Positions 1 through 5,797 of a DNA stretch of 8,828 nt are shown here, piece after piece; within the stretch, counting starts at the first letter, position 1, and the number at the start of each line of letters is the position of its first letter. The notes beneath the pieces were generated by a model, which ran no database searches, was not told the origin of the DNA, and saw nothing but the letters and a program-made list of their open reading frames with translations. The translations under genes and the position numbers were made by a program. Source of the stretch: Phenylobacterium sp. (GTDB taxonomy: Bacteria > Pseudomonadota > Alphaproteobacteria > Caulobacterales > Caulobacteraceae); assembly GCA_028291285.1 (NCBI GenBank), contig JAQGIJ010000228.1:1-8828 (forward strand). The letters are read 5' to 3'.

Positions 1-1293
1 GTCCAGCACGCGGGCCTTGACCATGTCGCCCTTGTTGTAGCGGGCGATGGCTTCTTCACCCGGCGCGGCCCAGTCCAGGTCGGACAGGTGCACCATGCCG
101 TCGATGTCGTTGTCGAGGCCGATGAACAGACCGAATTCGGTGGTGTTCTTGACTTCGCCTTCGACGGTCGAGCCCAGGGGATGCTGTTCGACGAACTGCT
201 CCCAGGGATTGGGCATGGCCTGCTTCAGGCCCAGCGAAACGCGGCGCTTGGAGGCGTCCACGTCCAGCACGACGACTTCCACTTCCTGCGAGGTGGAGAC
301 GATCTTGCCCGGGTGGACGTTCTTCTTGGTCCAGGACATTTCGGAGACGTGCACCAGGCCCTCGACACCGGCTTCCAGCTCCACGAAGGCGCCGTAGTCG
401 GTGATGTTGGTGATGCGGCCGGTGAAGCGCGAGCCCACCGGGTACTTCTCTTCCACGCCGTCCCAGGGGTCGGACTGGAGCTGCTTCATGCCCAGCGAGA
501 TGCGCTGGGTGTCGGGGTTGATCTTGACGATCTGCACCTTGACGGTGTCGCCCACGGCCAGGACCTGGCTGGGGTGGGACACGCGCTTCCAGCTCATGTC
601 GGTGACGTGCAGCAGGCCGTCGATGCCGCCCAGGTCCACGAAGGCGCCGTAGTCGGTGATGTTCTTGACCACGCCCTCGCGGACTTCGCCTTCCTGCAGC
701 TGGCTGACCAGCTCGGTGCGCTGCTCGGCGCGGGCCTCTTCCAGGATGGCCCGGCGCGACACGACGATGTTGCCGCGCGGACGGTCCATCTTGAGGATGG
801 CGAACGGCTGCTCGCGGCCCATCAGCGGGCCGACGTCGCGCACCGGACGGATGTCGACCTGCGAGCCCGGCAGGAAGGCCGAGGCGCCGCCGAGGTCGAC
901 GGTGAAGCCGCCCTTCACGCGGCCGACGATGGCGCCCATCACCGGCTCGTTGCGCTCATAGACGGCCTCGAGGCGCGTCCAGGCTTCCTCGCGGCGGGCC
1001 TTGTCGCGGCTGATGACCGCCTCGCCCATGGCGTTCTCGACGCGTTCGAGGAAGACCTCGACCGTGTCGCCGATCTTCAGGGGGGGCTTGCCGTCGTCGG
1101 CGTCGCTGAACTCCTTCAGCGACACGCGGCCTTCGGTCTTCAGGCCCACGTCGATGATGGCGAAGTCCTTCTCGATGGCCACGACCTTGCCCTGGACCAC
1201 CTGGCCTTCCATGAAGTCGCGCCCACCCATCGACTCGTCGAGCAGGGTCGCGAAGTCGTCGCGCGTCGGATTGAGGCTCATATCGTCAGCCAT
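1..1293 (-). CDS. rpsA: 30S ribosomal protein S1, 3' part cut off by the window edge
   Basis: S1 binds mRNA on the 30S subunit and helps load leaders that are structured or have weak Shine-Dalgarno sequences. The frame is open from an ATG at 1291-1293 to base 1, giving 431 codons; the family is usually about 560-570 residues, so roughly the last quarter lies outside. Successive S1 (OB-fold) domains are visible at about residues 29-96, 114-181, 202-270, 287-357 and 374 onward. Domains 3 and 4 carry the near-identical cores [11 protein letters not shown] and [11 protein letters not shown], followed by LLHVTDMSW and LVHVSEMSW. Domains 1 and 2 are more diverged, as expected for the ribosome-binding half. 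No Shine-Dalgarno is seen before the ATG (bases AAAGACTTACA), as known for rpsA in other bacteria. It lies downstream of cmk on the same strand. Identification is firm. Confidence 0.97.
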   Translation of the reverse strand, partial: MADDMSLNPTRDDFATLLDESMGGRDFMEGQVVQGKVVAIEKDFAIIDVGLKTEGRVSLKEFSDADDGKPPLKIGDTVEVFLERVENAMGEAVISRDKARREEAWTRLEAVYERNEPVMGAIVGRVKGGFTVDLGGASAFLPGSQVDIRPVRDVGPLMGREQPFAILKMDRPRGNIVVSRRAILEEARAEQRTELVSQLQEGEVREGVVKNITDYGAFVDLGGIDGLLHVTDMSWKRVSHPSQVLAVGDTVKVQIVKINPDTQRISLGMKQLQSDPWDGVEEKYPVGSRFTGRITNITDYGAFVELEAGVEGLVHVSEMSWTKKNVHPGKIVSTSQEVEVVVLDVDASKRRVSLGLKQAMPNPWEQFVEQHPLGSTVEGEVKNTTEFGLFIGLDNDIDGMVHLSDLDWAAPGEEAIARYNKGDMVKARVLD

Positions 1294-1439
1294 GTAAGTC
1301 TTTCGTTCGAATGACGTTCGGACGCCGGCGGTCTAGGCCAGGCGCGGATCCTCGCGTCAGGTTGGAGGTTGGACCGAAGGCGCGTTCGCACCTGTTGAAT
1401 TGCCCGCGGCTGGCGAGGGAAAGGCGCGGTTGGATTTGC
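1294..1439 (-). promoter_or_regulatory. rpsA leader between cmk and rpsA
   Basis: This is a 146-nt spacer between the cmk stop and the rpsA start, longer than the other spacers in the operon. It has no convincing -35/-10 pair that I can recognise and no GGAG-type ribosome site close to the ATG. In E. coli the rpsA leader folds into structures used for S1 autoregulation; a similar role here is inference from position and from the missing Shine-Dalgarno only. Confidence 0.3.
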
Positions 1440-2102
1440 CTACCGGGCCGGGCTTCGAGAAGCCTCCCAGCGGGCGCGCGCCGCCTCGACGACGCGGCGG
1501 GCCGCATCGGCGGCTTGTTCTATAGTCATTTCAGAGGTGTCCAGCAAGACCGCGTCGGGGGCGGGCTTGAGCGGGGCGGCCTCGCGGCCGCTGTCGCGCG
1601 CGTCGCGGATACGGATGTCGGCCAGGATGTCGCCGAGCGCGATCGTCTCCCCCCCGCCGGTGAGCTGCTTCCAGCGCCGCTCGGCGCGGACCTCCGGGGC
1701 GGCGGTGACGTAGAGCTTCGCCGGGGCGTCGGGCGCGATCACCGTGCCGATGTCGCGGCCGTCGAGGATCGCCCCGCCCGGCTGGCCGGCGAAGTCGCGC
1801 TGGAAGTCGAGCAGGGCTGCGCGCACCTCGGGATGGACGGCCACGCGGCTCGCCGCCTCACCGGCGGGCCGCGTGCGGAAGGCGGGATCGTCGAGCATGG
1901 CGGGCGTCAGCCGCCGGGCCGTCTCGGCCGCCGCCGCCGCATCGTCGAGGTCGCGGCCCGCGCGCCCAAGGATCACCCCCACCGCGCGGTAAAGCAGGCC
2001 GGTGTCCAGCACCGGCAGGCCGAAGCGCGCGCCGAGCCCGGTCGCGATGGTGCCCTTCCCCGACGCCGCGGGCCCATCGACGGCGATGACGAAGCCGGTC
2101 AT
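1440..2102 (-). CDS. cmk: (d)CMP kinase (cytidylate kinase)
   Basis: Phosphorylates CMP and dCMP with ATP in the cytoplasm, feeding CDP/dCDP into nucleotide pools. The 220-residue length is typical for the Cmk family. Visible motifs are the P-loop GPAASGKG at residues 10-17, DTGLLYR at 33-39 for nucleotide-monophosphate binding, LDGRDIGT at 113-120, and the lid/arginine segment [16 protein letters not shown] at 166-181 with the family pattern RDxxDSxRxxxPL. The ATG at 2100-2102 overlaps the aroA stop by four bases (ATGA), which both fixes the start and suggests translational coupling. Order aroA-cmk-rpsA on one strand is common in alphaproteobacteria. Nothing unusual is seen in the sequence. 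Confidence 0.96.
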   Translation of the reverse strand: MTGFVIAVDGPAASGKGTIATGLGARFGLPVLDTGLLYRAVGVILGRAGRDLDDAAAAAETARRLTPAMLDDPAFRTRPAGEAASRVAVHPEVRAALLDFQRDFAGQPGGAILDGRDIGTVIAPDAPAKLYVTAAPEVRAERRWKQLTGGGETIALGDILADIRIRDARDSGREAAPLKPAPDAVLLDTSEMTIEQAADAARRVVEAARARWEASRSPAR

Positions 2103-3445
2103 GCCGCCGCCGGGCGCTCCTCGGCGATCTCGCCGCCCAGGCCCTGCATCAGCGGGACGAAGCCCGGAAAGCTGGTGGCGATCATGCCGGGCTCGTCGAC
2201 GGAGATCGGCTGCTCGGCGGCCAGCCCCATGACCAGGTGGGACATGGCGATGCGGTGGTCGCCGTGGGTGGCGACCCGCGCCCCGCCCGTTACGCGACCT
2301 GCGCCGGTGACGATCAGCCCTTCCGGCTCCTCCTCGACGGCGACGCCGCAGGCGGCCAGGCCCCTGGCCATCAGGGCGATCCGGTCGCTCTCCTTGACCC
2401 GAAGCTCGCCGATGCCGCGCATCACGGTGCGGCCCCGCGCGAACGCCGCCGCCACCGCCAGGATCGGGTACTCGTCGATCATCGAGGGCGCGCGCTCCGG
2501 CGGGACCTCGACGCCCTCCAGCTCGGAGTGGCGGGCGGTGACGTCGGCCACGGTCTCGCCGCCCTCGTCGCGGACGTTGGTCACCGAGAGGTCCGCGCCC
2601 ATCTCGCCCAGGGTTTCGAGCAGGCCGATGCGCAGCGGGTTGAGCAGCATGCCCTCGACCGTCACCTCGGAGCCGGGGGTGACCAGCGCCGCCACCAACG
2701 GGAAGGCCGCCGACGACGGGTCGCCCGGGACCCGCACCCGCGCAGCCGTCAGCCTCTGCCCGCCGGCCAGCACGATCCGGCGGCCTGCGCCGGCCTCGGT
2801 CACCTCCACCTCGGCGCCGAAGGCCCGCAGCATGCGTTCGGTGTGGTCGCGGGTGGCCTCCGGCTCGATCACCTCGGCGCCCCCGTCGGCGTGGAGGCCG
2901 GCCAGCAGCACGGCGGACTTCACCTGGGCGGACGGCTCGGGCAGCCGGTAGGCGATGCGCTTCAGCCCGCCGCCCTTCAGCGTCAGCGGCAGCCGCCCGT
3001 TCGCCCGCGCGATCCAGGTCGCGCCCATTTCGCCCAGAGGCTTCAGCACCCGGTTCATCGGCCGGCCGCGCAGGGAGGCGTCGCCGGTGAAGGTGGCGGC
3101 GAGGTCGAAGCCGGCGGCCGCGCCGATGATCAGCCGCACCCCGGTGCCCGCGTTGCCGCAGTCCACGACGTCGGCGGGCTCGGAAAAGCCGCCGTGCCCC
3201 TCCACGCGCCAGTGGCCGCCCCCTTGTTCGCTTGGGCCCAGCCGCTCGACGCTCGCGCCGAAGCTGGCCATGGCCGCGGCCGTGCGCTTGACGTCGTCGC
3301 CCTCCAGGAGGCCCTCGACCTCGGTCACGCCGCTCGCCAGGGCGCCGAGGATCAGCGCCCGGTGGGAGATGGACTTGTCGCCGGGCGCCCGCAGCCGGCC
3401 CTTCAAGGGCCCGGCGCGCCGGGCGGTCAGCGCCGCCGCCGTCAT
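2099..3445 (-). CDS. aroA: 3-phosphoshikimate 1-carboxyvinyltransferase (EPSP synthase), class II-like
   Basis: Catalyses the sixth shikimate-pathway step: phosphoenolpyruvate plus shikimate-3-phosphate gives EPSP. From the ATG at 3443-3445 the product is 448 residues, normal for the family. Motifs are [10 protein letters not shown] (21-30), CGNAGTGVR (96-104), [12 protein letters not shown] (121-132), SAQVK (172-176), RDHTE (199-203), [11 protein letters not shown] (240-250), [10 protein letters not shown] (321-330) with the catalytic Asp324, RVKESDR (349-355) with Glu352, and GDHRIAM (395-401). The sequence resembles the Agrobacterium CP4 class II enzymes, but the glyphosate-relevant position has Gly100 where CP4 has Ala. 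A TTG two codons upstream (3449-3451) is a rival start: it sits 7 nt after GGAGG, whereas the ATG is 13 nt away. The frame stays open to 3757, but that part lies opposite the divergent gene and is not family-like. The stop overlaps the cmk start. Confidence 0.96.
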   Translation of the reverse strand: MTAAALTARRAGPLKGRLRAPGDKSISHRALILGALASGVTEVEGLLEGDDVKRTAAAMASFGASVERLGPSEQGGGHWRVEGHGGFSEPADVVDCGNAGTGVRLIIGAAAGFDLAATFTGDASLRGRPMNRVLKPLGEMGATWIARANGRLPLTLKGGGLKRIAYRLPEPSAQVKSAVLLAGLHADGGAEVIEPEATRDHTERMLRAFGAEVEVTEAGAGRRIVLAGGQRLTAARVRVPGDPSSAAFPLVAALVTPGSEVTVEGMLLNPLRIGLLETLGEMGADLSVTNVRDEGGETVADVTARHSELEGVEVPPERAPSMIDEYPILAVAAAFARGRTVMRGIGELRVKESDRIALMARGLAACGVAVEEEPEGLIVTGAGRVTGGARVATHGDHRIAMSHLVMGLAAEQPISVDEPGMIATSFPGFVPLMQGLGGEIAEERPAAA

Positions 3446-3565
3446 GTGCAAAACCGAGCCTCCGCAGGCGTCCGGACCAAGAGGGGGATTGCTTTGACAG
3501 CGCTCCTCCTGCGTGGCAAGGGAGCCGGCTTCCGACAAACCACAGCCGTCTCGAGGTCGCCGCCT
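3446..3565. promoter_or_regulatory. divergent promoter region between aroA and the TIGR02300-type gene
   Basis: These 120 bases separate two divergent genes, so promoters for both should lie here. On the plus strand a perfect TTGACA hexamer is at 3494-3499, but I find no convincing -10 box at either an E. coli-type or a Caulobacter-type spacing. On the minus strand GGAGG for aroA lies at about 3459-3463. On the plus strand GAGGT at 3553-3557 serves the TTG start at 3566. The region is called from position; the individual boxes are weak. Confidence 0.4.
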
Positions 3566-4030
3566 TTGGCCATTCCTGAACTGGGCACGAAGCAGATCTG
3601 CCCCACTTGCCAAGCGAAGTTCTACGACCTCAGCAAGCGACCCGCGCACTGCCCCAAGTGCGGCTCCGACTTCGATCCTGACGAGGCGGTGCGCAACCGC
3701 CGCGTCCGGGCTCGCGTCGTCACGCCCGAGGCCGAGGCCGAGGACGAGCGCCCGCATCAGGCGCCGCGCGGCGAGGTCGAGGCCGACGAGGAAGAAGAGG
3801 ACGTGGCCGCCCCCGAGCTCGACGAGGTGGTCGACGAGCCCCTGGTCGTCGACGACGACGAGGACGTGGCCGAGCCGGGCGTGAGCCCGGTGGCCGACGA
3901 CCTCGGCGAGTTCGCCGACGAGGAGGAGGTGGAGGAGGCCGACGACGTGCCGTTCCTGGAAGAGGACGAGGACGAGTTCGACGACGCCGAGATCGACGGC
4001 CTGCCCGGCGAGGGCGAGGACGATCGATGA
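3566..4030 (+). CDS. TIGR02300-type (FYDLN acid) protein: zinc ribbon plus acidic tail
   Basis: A 154-residue alphaproteobacterial protein of unknown function. Starting at TTG (3566-3568) gives [10 protein letters not shown], the usual N-terminus of this family as I remember it. GAGGT nine bases upstream supports that choice, and no ATG lies nearby in frame. A four-cysteine zinc ribbon is visible: CPTC at 12-15 and CPKC at 29-32. Between them is [10 protein letters not shown], where the family name motif FYDLN has Ser for Asn. A basic patch RNRRVRAR follows at 43-50. From residue 55 to the end about 49 of 100 residues are Asp or Glu, ending near the family-like VPFLEEDED (128-136). It is likely cytoplasmic: no signal peptide or membrane segment is seen. 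It diverges from aroA and precedes tRNA-Ala, a layout I recall from other alphaproteobacteria. Identity is fairly sure; the role is unknown. Confidence 0.88.
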   Translation: MAIPELGTKQICPTCQAKFYDLSKRPAHCPKCGSDFDPDEAVRNRRVRARVVTPEAEAEDERPHQAPRGEVEADEEEEDVAAPELDEVVDEPLVVDDDEDVAEPGVSPVADDLGEFADEEEVEEADDVPFLEEDEDEFDDAEIDGLPGEGEDDR

Positions 4031-4034
4031 ATGG

Positions 4035-4072
4035 GTCCGGCGCGGCGCGACAAAAATCGCCTCACGCCGGGC
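4035..4072 (+). terminator. possible hairpin after the TIGR02300-type gene
   Basis: GTCCGGCG at 4035-4042 can pair with CGCCGGGC at 4065-4072 (one G-U), enclosing a second stem GCGA/TCGC (4047-4050 and 4057-4060) with a caaaaat-type loop. It starts 5 nt after the stop codon, but no T-run follows, so an intrinsic terminator is only possible. Confidence 0.3.
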
Positions 4073-4098
4073 TTGATCGCGCGGAGCTGTTTGAATAG
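4073..4098 (+). promoter_or_regulatory. possible weak promoter for tRNA-Ala
   Basis: TTGATC at 4073-4078 and GAATAG at 4093-4098 are separated by 14 bases, about 45 bases before the tRNA. The match to any known consensus is poor. It is listed because the tRNA must be transcribed from somewhere in 4031-4143 unless it is read through from the upstream gene. Confidence 0.2.
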
Positions 4099-4143
4099 GT
4101 TCCGCGCCTCTCGGGGGCCGCGAGGCGCCCGGGACCCGACCTC

Positions 4144-4219
4144 GGGGCTATAGCTCAGCTGGTAGAGCGCTTGAATGGCATTCAAGAGGTCAGCGGTTCG
4201 ACTCCGCTTAGCTCCACCA
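4144..4219 (+). tRNA. tRNA-Ala (anticodon GGC)
   Basis: Decodes GCC (and GCU by wobble) alanine codons. The full cloverleaf can be drawn: acceptor GGGGCTA (4144-4150) with TAGCTCC (4209-4215, one G-U), D stem GCTC/GAGC, anticodon stem CTTGA/TCAAG around loop ATGGCAT (4175-4181) with GGC at 4177-4179, and T arm AGCGG-TTCGACT-CCGCT. Discriminator A4216 is followed by an encoded CCA (4217-4219), for 76 nt in all. A hairpin follows directly. Confidence 0.97.
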
Positions 4220-4220
4220 T

Positions 4221-4251
4221 GAAGGCCCGCCGCTAACCCCGGCGGGCCTTC
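4221..4251 (+). terminator. terminator-like hairpin after tRNA-Ala
   Basis: GAAGGCCCGCC at 4221-4231 pairs perfectly with GGCGGGCCTTC at 4241-4251 (11 bp) around a 9-nt loop, beginning two bases after the tRNA CCA. There is no T-run beyond the TT inside the stem, so termination may need Rho, or the hairpin may mark 3' processing. Confidence 0.6.
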
Positions 4252-4265
4252 GCCATGTCCGTCAG

Positions 4266-4300
4266 GTTGCAAAGCCCGCGTCGGGTTCCCACATGGGAAC
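4266..4300 (+). promoter_or_regulatory. candidate heat-shock (sigma-32 type) promoter overlapping a palindrome, upstream of hsp20
   Basis: GTTGCAA at 4266-4272 agrees at 5 of 7 positions with the sigma-32 -35 consensus CTTGAAA. CCACATGG at 4289-4296 is a partial match to the -10 consensus CCCCATNT, about 16 nt downstream. The -10 lies inside the palindrome GTTCCCA-CA-TGGGAAC (4285-4300, 7-bp arms), which could be an operator or coincidence. Transcription from here would start near 4303 and give a leader of about 68 nt. The promoter call is tentative. Confidence 0.35.
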
Positions 4301-4302
4301 TG

Positions 4303-4370
4303 TCCGGTCGAGCCGCGCCGCTGCCGGGCGGCCTGGCCGGAGAGTCGCTTGATGTGAGGACTCTTCGCGC
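4303..4370 (+). promoter_or_regulatory. ROSE-like RNA thermometer in the hsp20 leader
   Basis: ROSE elements in leaders of alphaproteobacterial small heat-shock genes hide the Shine-Dalgarno at low temperature by pairing it with UYGCU around a bulged G. Here UCGCU (4345-4349) faces AGGA (4357-4360): U4345-A4360, C4346-G4359, G4347 bulged, C4348-G4358, U4349-A4357, with a 7-nt loop. The stem continues below as CGGAGAG (4338-4344) with CUCUUCG (4361-4367), one pair being G-U, giving 11 pairs that end three bases before the ATG. A second hairpin lies upstream: GCCGC (4312-4316) with GCGGC (4328-4332), then CCG/CGG around a CUGC loop after one bulged G. The SD-to-ATG spacing is 10 nt, a little long. 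The 5' end depends on the tentative promoter; the terminal hairpin is the strong part. Confidence 0.72.
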
Positions 4371-4793
4371 ATGAACCGGTCGATCCTGTTCGACAGCCCG
4401 TTTCTGCTGGGCTTCGAGCATACCCGCAGCCTGATCGAGCGCGCGGCCAAGGCCGCCGCCGAAAGCTATCCGCCCTACAACGTGGAAGACCGCGGTGAGG
4501 GCAGCCTGCGGATCACGCTCGCCGTCGCGGGCTTCACGCCCGACCAGCTGAGCGTGACCGTCGAGGACCGTCAGCTGACGGTCCAGGGCAAGCGGGACGG
4601 CGCGACCGGGAAGGCGGAAGAGGCTTTTCTGCACCGCGGCATCGCTGCGCGCGGCTTCATCCGCAGCTTCGTGCTCGCCGACGGCATGGTCGTCGACGGC
4701 GCCACGCTGGAGCACGGGCTGCTGCACATCGACGTCGCCCGGCCGCAGCCGGAGACCCGCGTCACCACCGTGCCGATCCGCACGGCGGGCTGA
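4371..4793 (+). CDS. small heat-shock protein, Hsp20/IbpA family (class A type)
   Basis: ATP-independent holdase chaperone that forms cytoplasmic oligomers and keeps unfolding proteins soluble. The product has 140 residues, typical of rhizobial/Caulobacter class A sHsps. The N-terminal arm holds FLLGFEHTRSLIERA (11-25). SYPPYNVE at 32-39 opens the alpha-crystallin domain, which runs to about 123 and includes LRITLAVAGF (46-55), RGIAARGFIRSFVLADGM (89-106) and LEHGLLHIDVA (113-123) with the conserved G-x-L type core. The C-terminal tail has V134-P135-I136, a plausible though weak version of the I-x-I anchoring motif. ATG at 4371 follows GAGGA at 4356-4360. Translation is probably controlled by the ROSE-like leader. 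A DUF1150 gene follows 107 bp downstream on the same strand. Confidence 0.95.
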   Translation: MNRSILFDSPFLLGFEHTRSLIERAAKAAAESYPPYNVEDRGEGSLRITLAVAGFTPDQLSVTVEDRQLTVQGKRDGATGKAEEAFLHRGIAARGFIRSFVLADGMVVDGATLEHGLLHIDVARPQPETRVTTVPIRTAG

Positions 4794-4900
4794 GGCGCGA
4801 GCGACACAGTACAGGGCGCGCGGATGTCCCGGCGCCCCATTCCGAGCGGTCGGCTTGAACCGGCGTCCGTTCGAAGCGTTGAGTTTTTGGAGGTGGTCAT
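4794..4900 (+). promoter_or_regulatory. structured spacer/leader before the DUF1150 gene
   Basis: This 107-nt spacer holds several possible RNA hairpins. GGGCGC (4814-4819) pairs with GCGCCC (4832-4837), extended inward by CGG/CCG after a bulged G. CGGT (4847-4850) pairs with ACCG (4859-4862). GGU and GUC (4892-4894, 4896-4898) pair with GAC and ACC (4903-4908), overlapping both the GGAGGT ribosome site (4889-4894) and the ATG. A CTTGAAC at 4854-4860 resembles a sigma-32 -35 box but lacks a -10. Whether any of this is functional is unknown. Confidence 0.3.
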
Positions 4901-5155
4901 ATGACACCAGTATTGACAACTGAAGCCTTTGCTGCTCTCGGCGCCCCGCAGCTGGTCTACGTCCGTCCCGTGAAGGCGGCCGAGATTCTCGCCAGCGTGC
5001 CGTCTGCGCAGGTGCAGGGCTTCGACCTCGACCCCGATCAGACGCTCTATGCGGTGCACCGCGCCGATGGCGAGCGGCTGGCGGTGCTGACCGACCGCGA
5101 CTCCGCCGTCGCCGCGGCCCTGGCGCACGAGCTGGCTCCCGTCTCGGTGCACTGA
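4901..5155 (+). CDS. DUF1150 family protein, unknown function
   Basis: A small 84-residue protein of the alphaproteobacterial DUF1150 family, recognised from LGAPQLVYVRPV (13-24) and LYAVHRADGERLAVLTDRDSA (49-69, the paired core). No signal peptide, membrane segment, cysteine or known catalytic motif is seen, so it is probably a soluble cytoplasmic protein. The start is well supported: GGAGGT six bases before the ATG at 4901. It follows hsp20 on the same strand and is closed by a strong terminator. As I recall, DUF1150 genes often sit next to hsp20 genes in alphaproteobacteria, which suggests a heat-shock-linked role, but no biochemical function is known to me. Confidence 0.88.
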   Translation: MTPVLTTEAFAALGAPQLVYVRPVKAAEILASVPSAQVQGFDLDPDQTLYAVHRADGERLAVLTDRDSAVAAALAHELAPVSVH

Positions 5156-5182
5156 CGCCGCCCGGACCATCTCTGACGAAGC

Positions 5183-5222
5183 AAAAGCCGGTCGCCTTTG
5201 GGCGCACCGGCTTTTCTTTTTT
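5183..5222 (+). terminator. intrinsic terminator, probably shared by two converging operons
   Basis: AAAAGCCGGT (5183-5192) pairs with ACCGGCTTTT (5206-5215). The stem is prolonged inward by CGCC/GGCG with one bulged C, and a T-rich tail runs to 5222. It ends the hsp20-DUF1150 unit. Read leftwards the same hairpin is followed by TTTTGCTT, so it can also stop transcription coming from ptsN, whose stop codon is 27 bases to the right. Confidence 0.92.
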
Positions 5223-5248
5223 GCGGATGCACCCCCTCAGGGGAGGAT

Positions 5249-5725
5249 CTACGCCGCCGAGGAGCGGGCGGCGGGGCCGCTGTCCTGGACCAGCAGGGCG
5301 TGGATGGCGTCGGCGGTGCGGGCCTGGCGCAGCTGCTGGCGAAGGTCGGCCTGGCGCAGCGCGCGGGAGACCCGGGCCAGCGCCCGCAGGTGCTCCGAGC
5401 CCGCGTCGATCGGGGCGAAGAGGGCGAAGATCAGGTCCACCGGCTGGTCGTCCACCGCCTCGAACTCGACCGGCTGCTCGAGCCGCACGAAGATGCCCCG
5501 CATGCGCTCCAGGCCTTCCAGCCGGGCATGCGGCGCCGCAACCCCGTGGCCGACCCCGGTGGAGCCGGCCTGCTCGCGCTCGGCCAGCGCGTCCAGGATG
5601 TCGGCCGCGTCGAGTCCCAGATTGCGGGCTGCGATCTCGGCGATCACCGCCAGCGCCTGCCGCTTGTTGGCTGCGCTCACGCGCAGGGCGATCGCATTGC
5701 GATCGAGAAGCTCGCCGATTTGCAT
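5249..5725 (-). CDS. ptsN: PTS nitrogen-regulatory EIIA protein (EIIA-Ntr)
   Basis: Last phospho-acceptor of the regulatory (non-sugar) PTS chain PtsP-NPr-EIIA-Ntr; its phosphorylation state adjusts nitrogen, potassium and stress responses, and (p)ppGpp in Caulobacter. From the ATG at 5723-5725 the product has 158 residues, the usual size. It begins MQIGELLDRNAI and carries the phosphorylation-site segment GVGHGVAAPHARLEG, in which the His of APHAR is His66. LIFALFAPIDAGSEHLRALARVSRAL further on matches the PTS_EIIA type 2 fold. A TTG three codons upstream (5732-5734) is an alternative start; neither has a good Shine-Dalgarno. It is the third gene of the rpoN-hpf-ptsN group, 72 bp after hpf. 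Confidence 0.95.
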   Translation of the reverse strand: MQIGELLDRNAIALRVSAANKRQALAVIAEIAARNLGLDAADILDALAEREQAGSTGVGHGVAAPHARLEGLERMRGIFVRLEQPVEFEAVDDQPVDLIFALFAPIDAGSEHLRALARVSRALRQADLRQQLRQARTADAIHALLVQDSGPAARSSAA

Positions 5726-5797
5726 CTGTCCCAAAAACTCGAACTTCGATGCGCTGCGTTTGGCAGCCCATCGTGACAGAACAGCCCCGAAGCGCCG

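Noticed and set aside
88..1314. 408-codon open frame on the plus strand opposite rpsA
   Set aside because: It is an antisense shadow in GC-rich DNA: the protein is full of His/Asp/Val/Leu runs with no recognisable domain, while the opposite strand encodes clear S1 domains.
1311..2951. 546-codon plus-strand frame opposite cmk and aroA
   Set aside because: It covers two strongly supported genes on the other strand and encodes low-complexity Arg/Ser/Pro-rich sequence with no motif.
2237..3565. 5' extension of the TIGR02300-type frame across aroA
   Set aside because: The upstream part is a shadow of aroA; a TTG with a Shine-Dalgarno at 3566 gives the normal family N-terminus.
3446..3757. 5' extension of the aroA frame
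   Set aside because: The extra 104 codons lie opposite the divergent gene and lack EPSP synthase similarity; the family N-terminus begins near the 3445 start.
3780..4020. Possible tandem repeat in the GAG/GAC-rich region
   Set aside because: The periodic look comes from Asp/Glu codons in the acidic tail; no fixed-length repeat unit is present.
4031..4153. 40-codon ORF running into tRNA-Ala
   Set aside because: It ends inside the tRNA, has no ribosome site of its own and an Arg/Pro-rich composition expected by chance.
4285..4300. LexA/SOS box
   Set aside because: The GTTCCC...GGGAAC palindrome is inverted, whereas the Caulobacter SOS box is a direct GTTC-N7-GTTC repeat.
4835..4860. Sigma-32 promoter for the DUF1150 gene
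   Set aside because: A good -10-like CCCCATTC (4835-4842) and a -35-like CTTGAAC (4854-4860) exist, but in the wrong order and without partners at the right spacing.
4233..5771. 512-codon minus-strand frame across hsp20, DUF1150 and the terminator
   Set aside because: It crosses a strong intrinsic terminator and three well-supported genes, and the protein is Arg/Pro/Ala low-complexity sequence.
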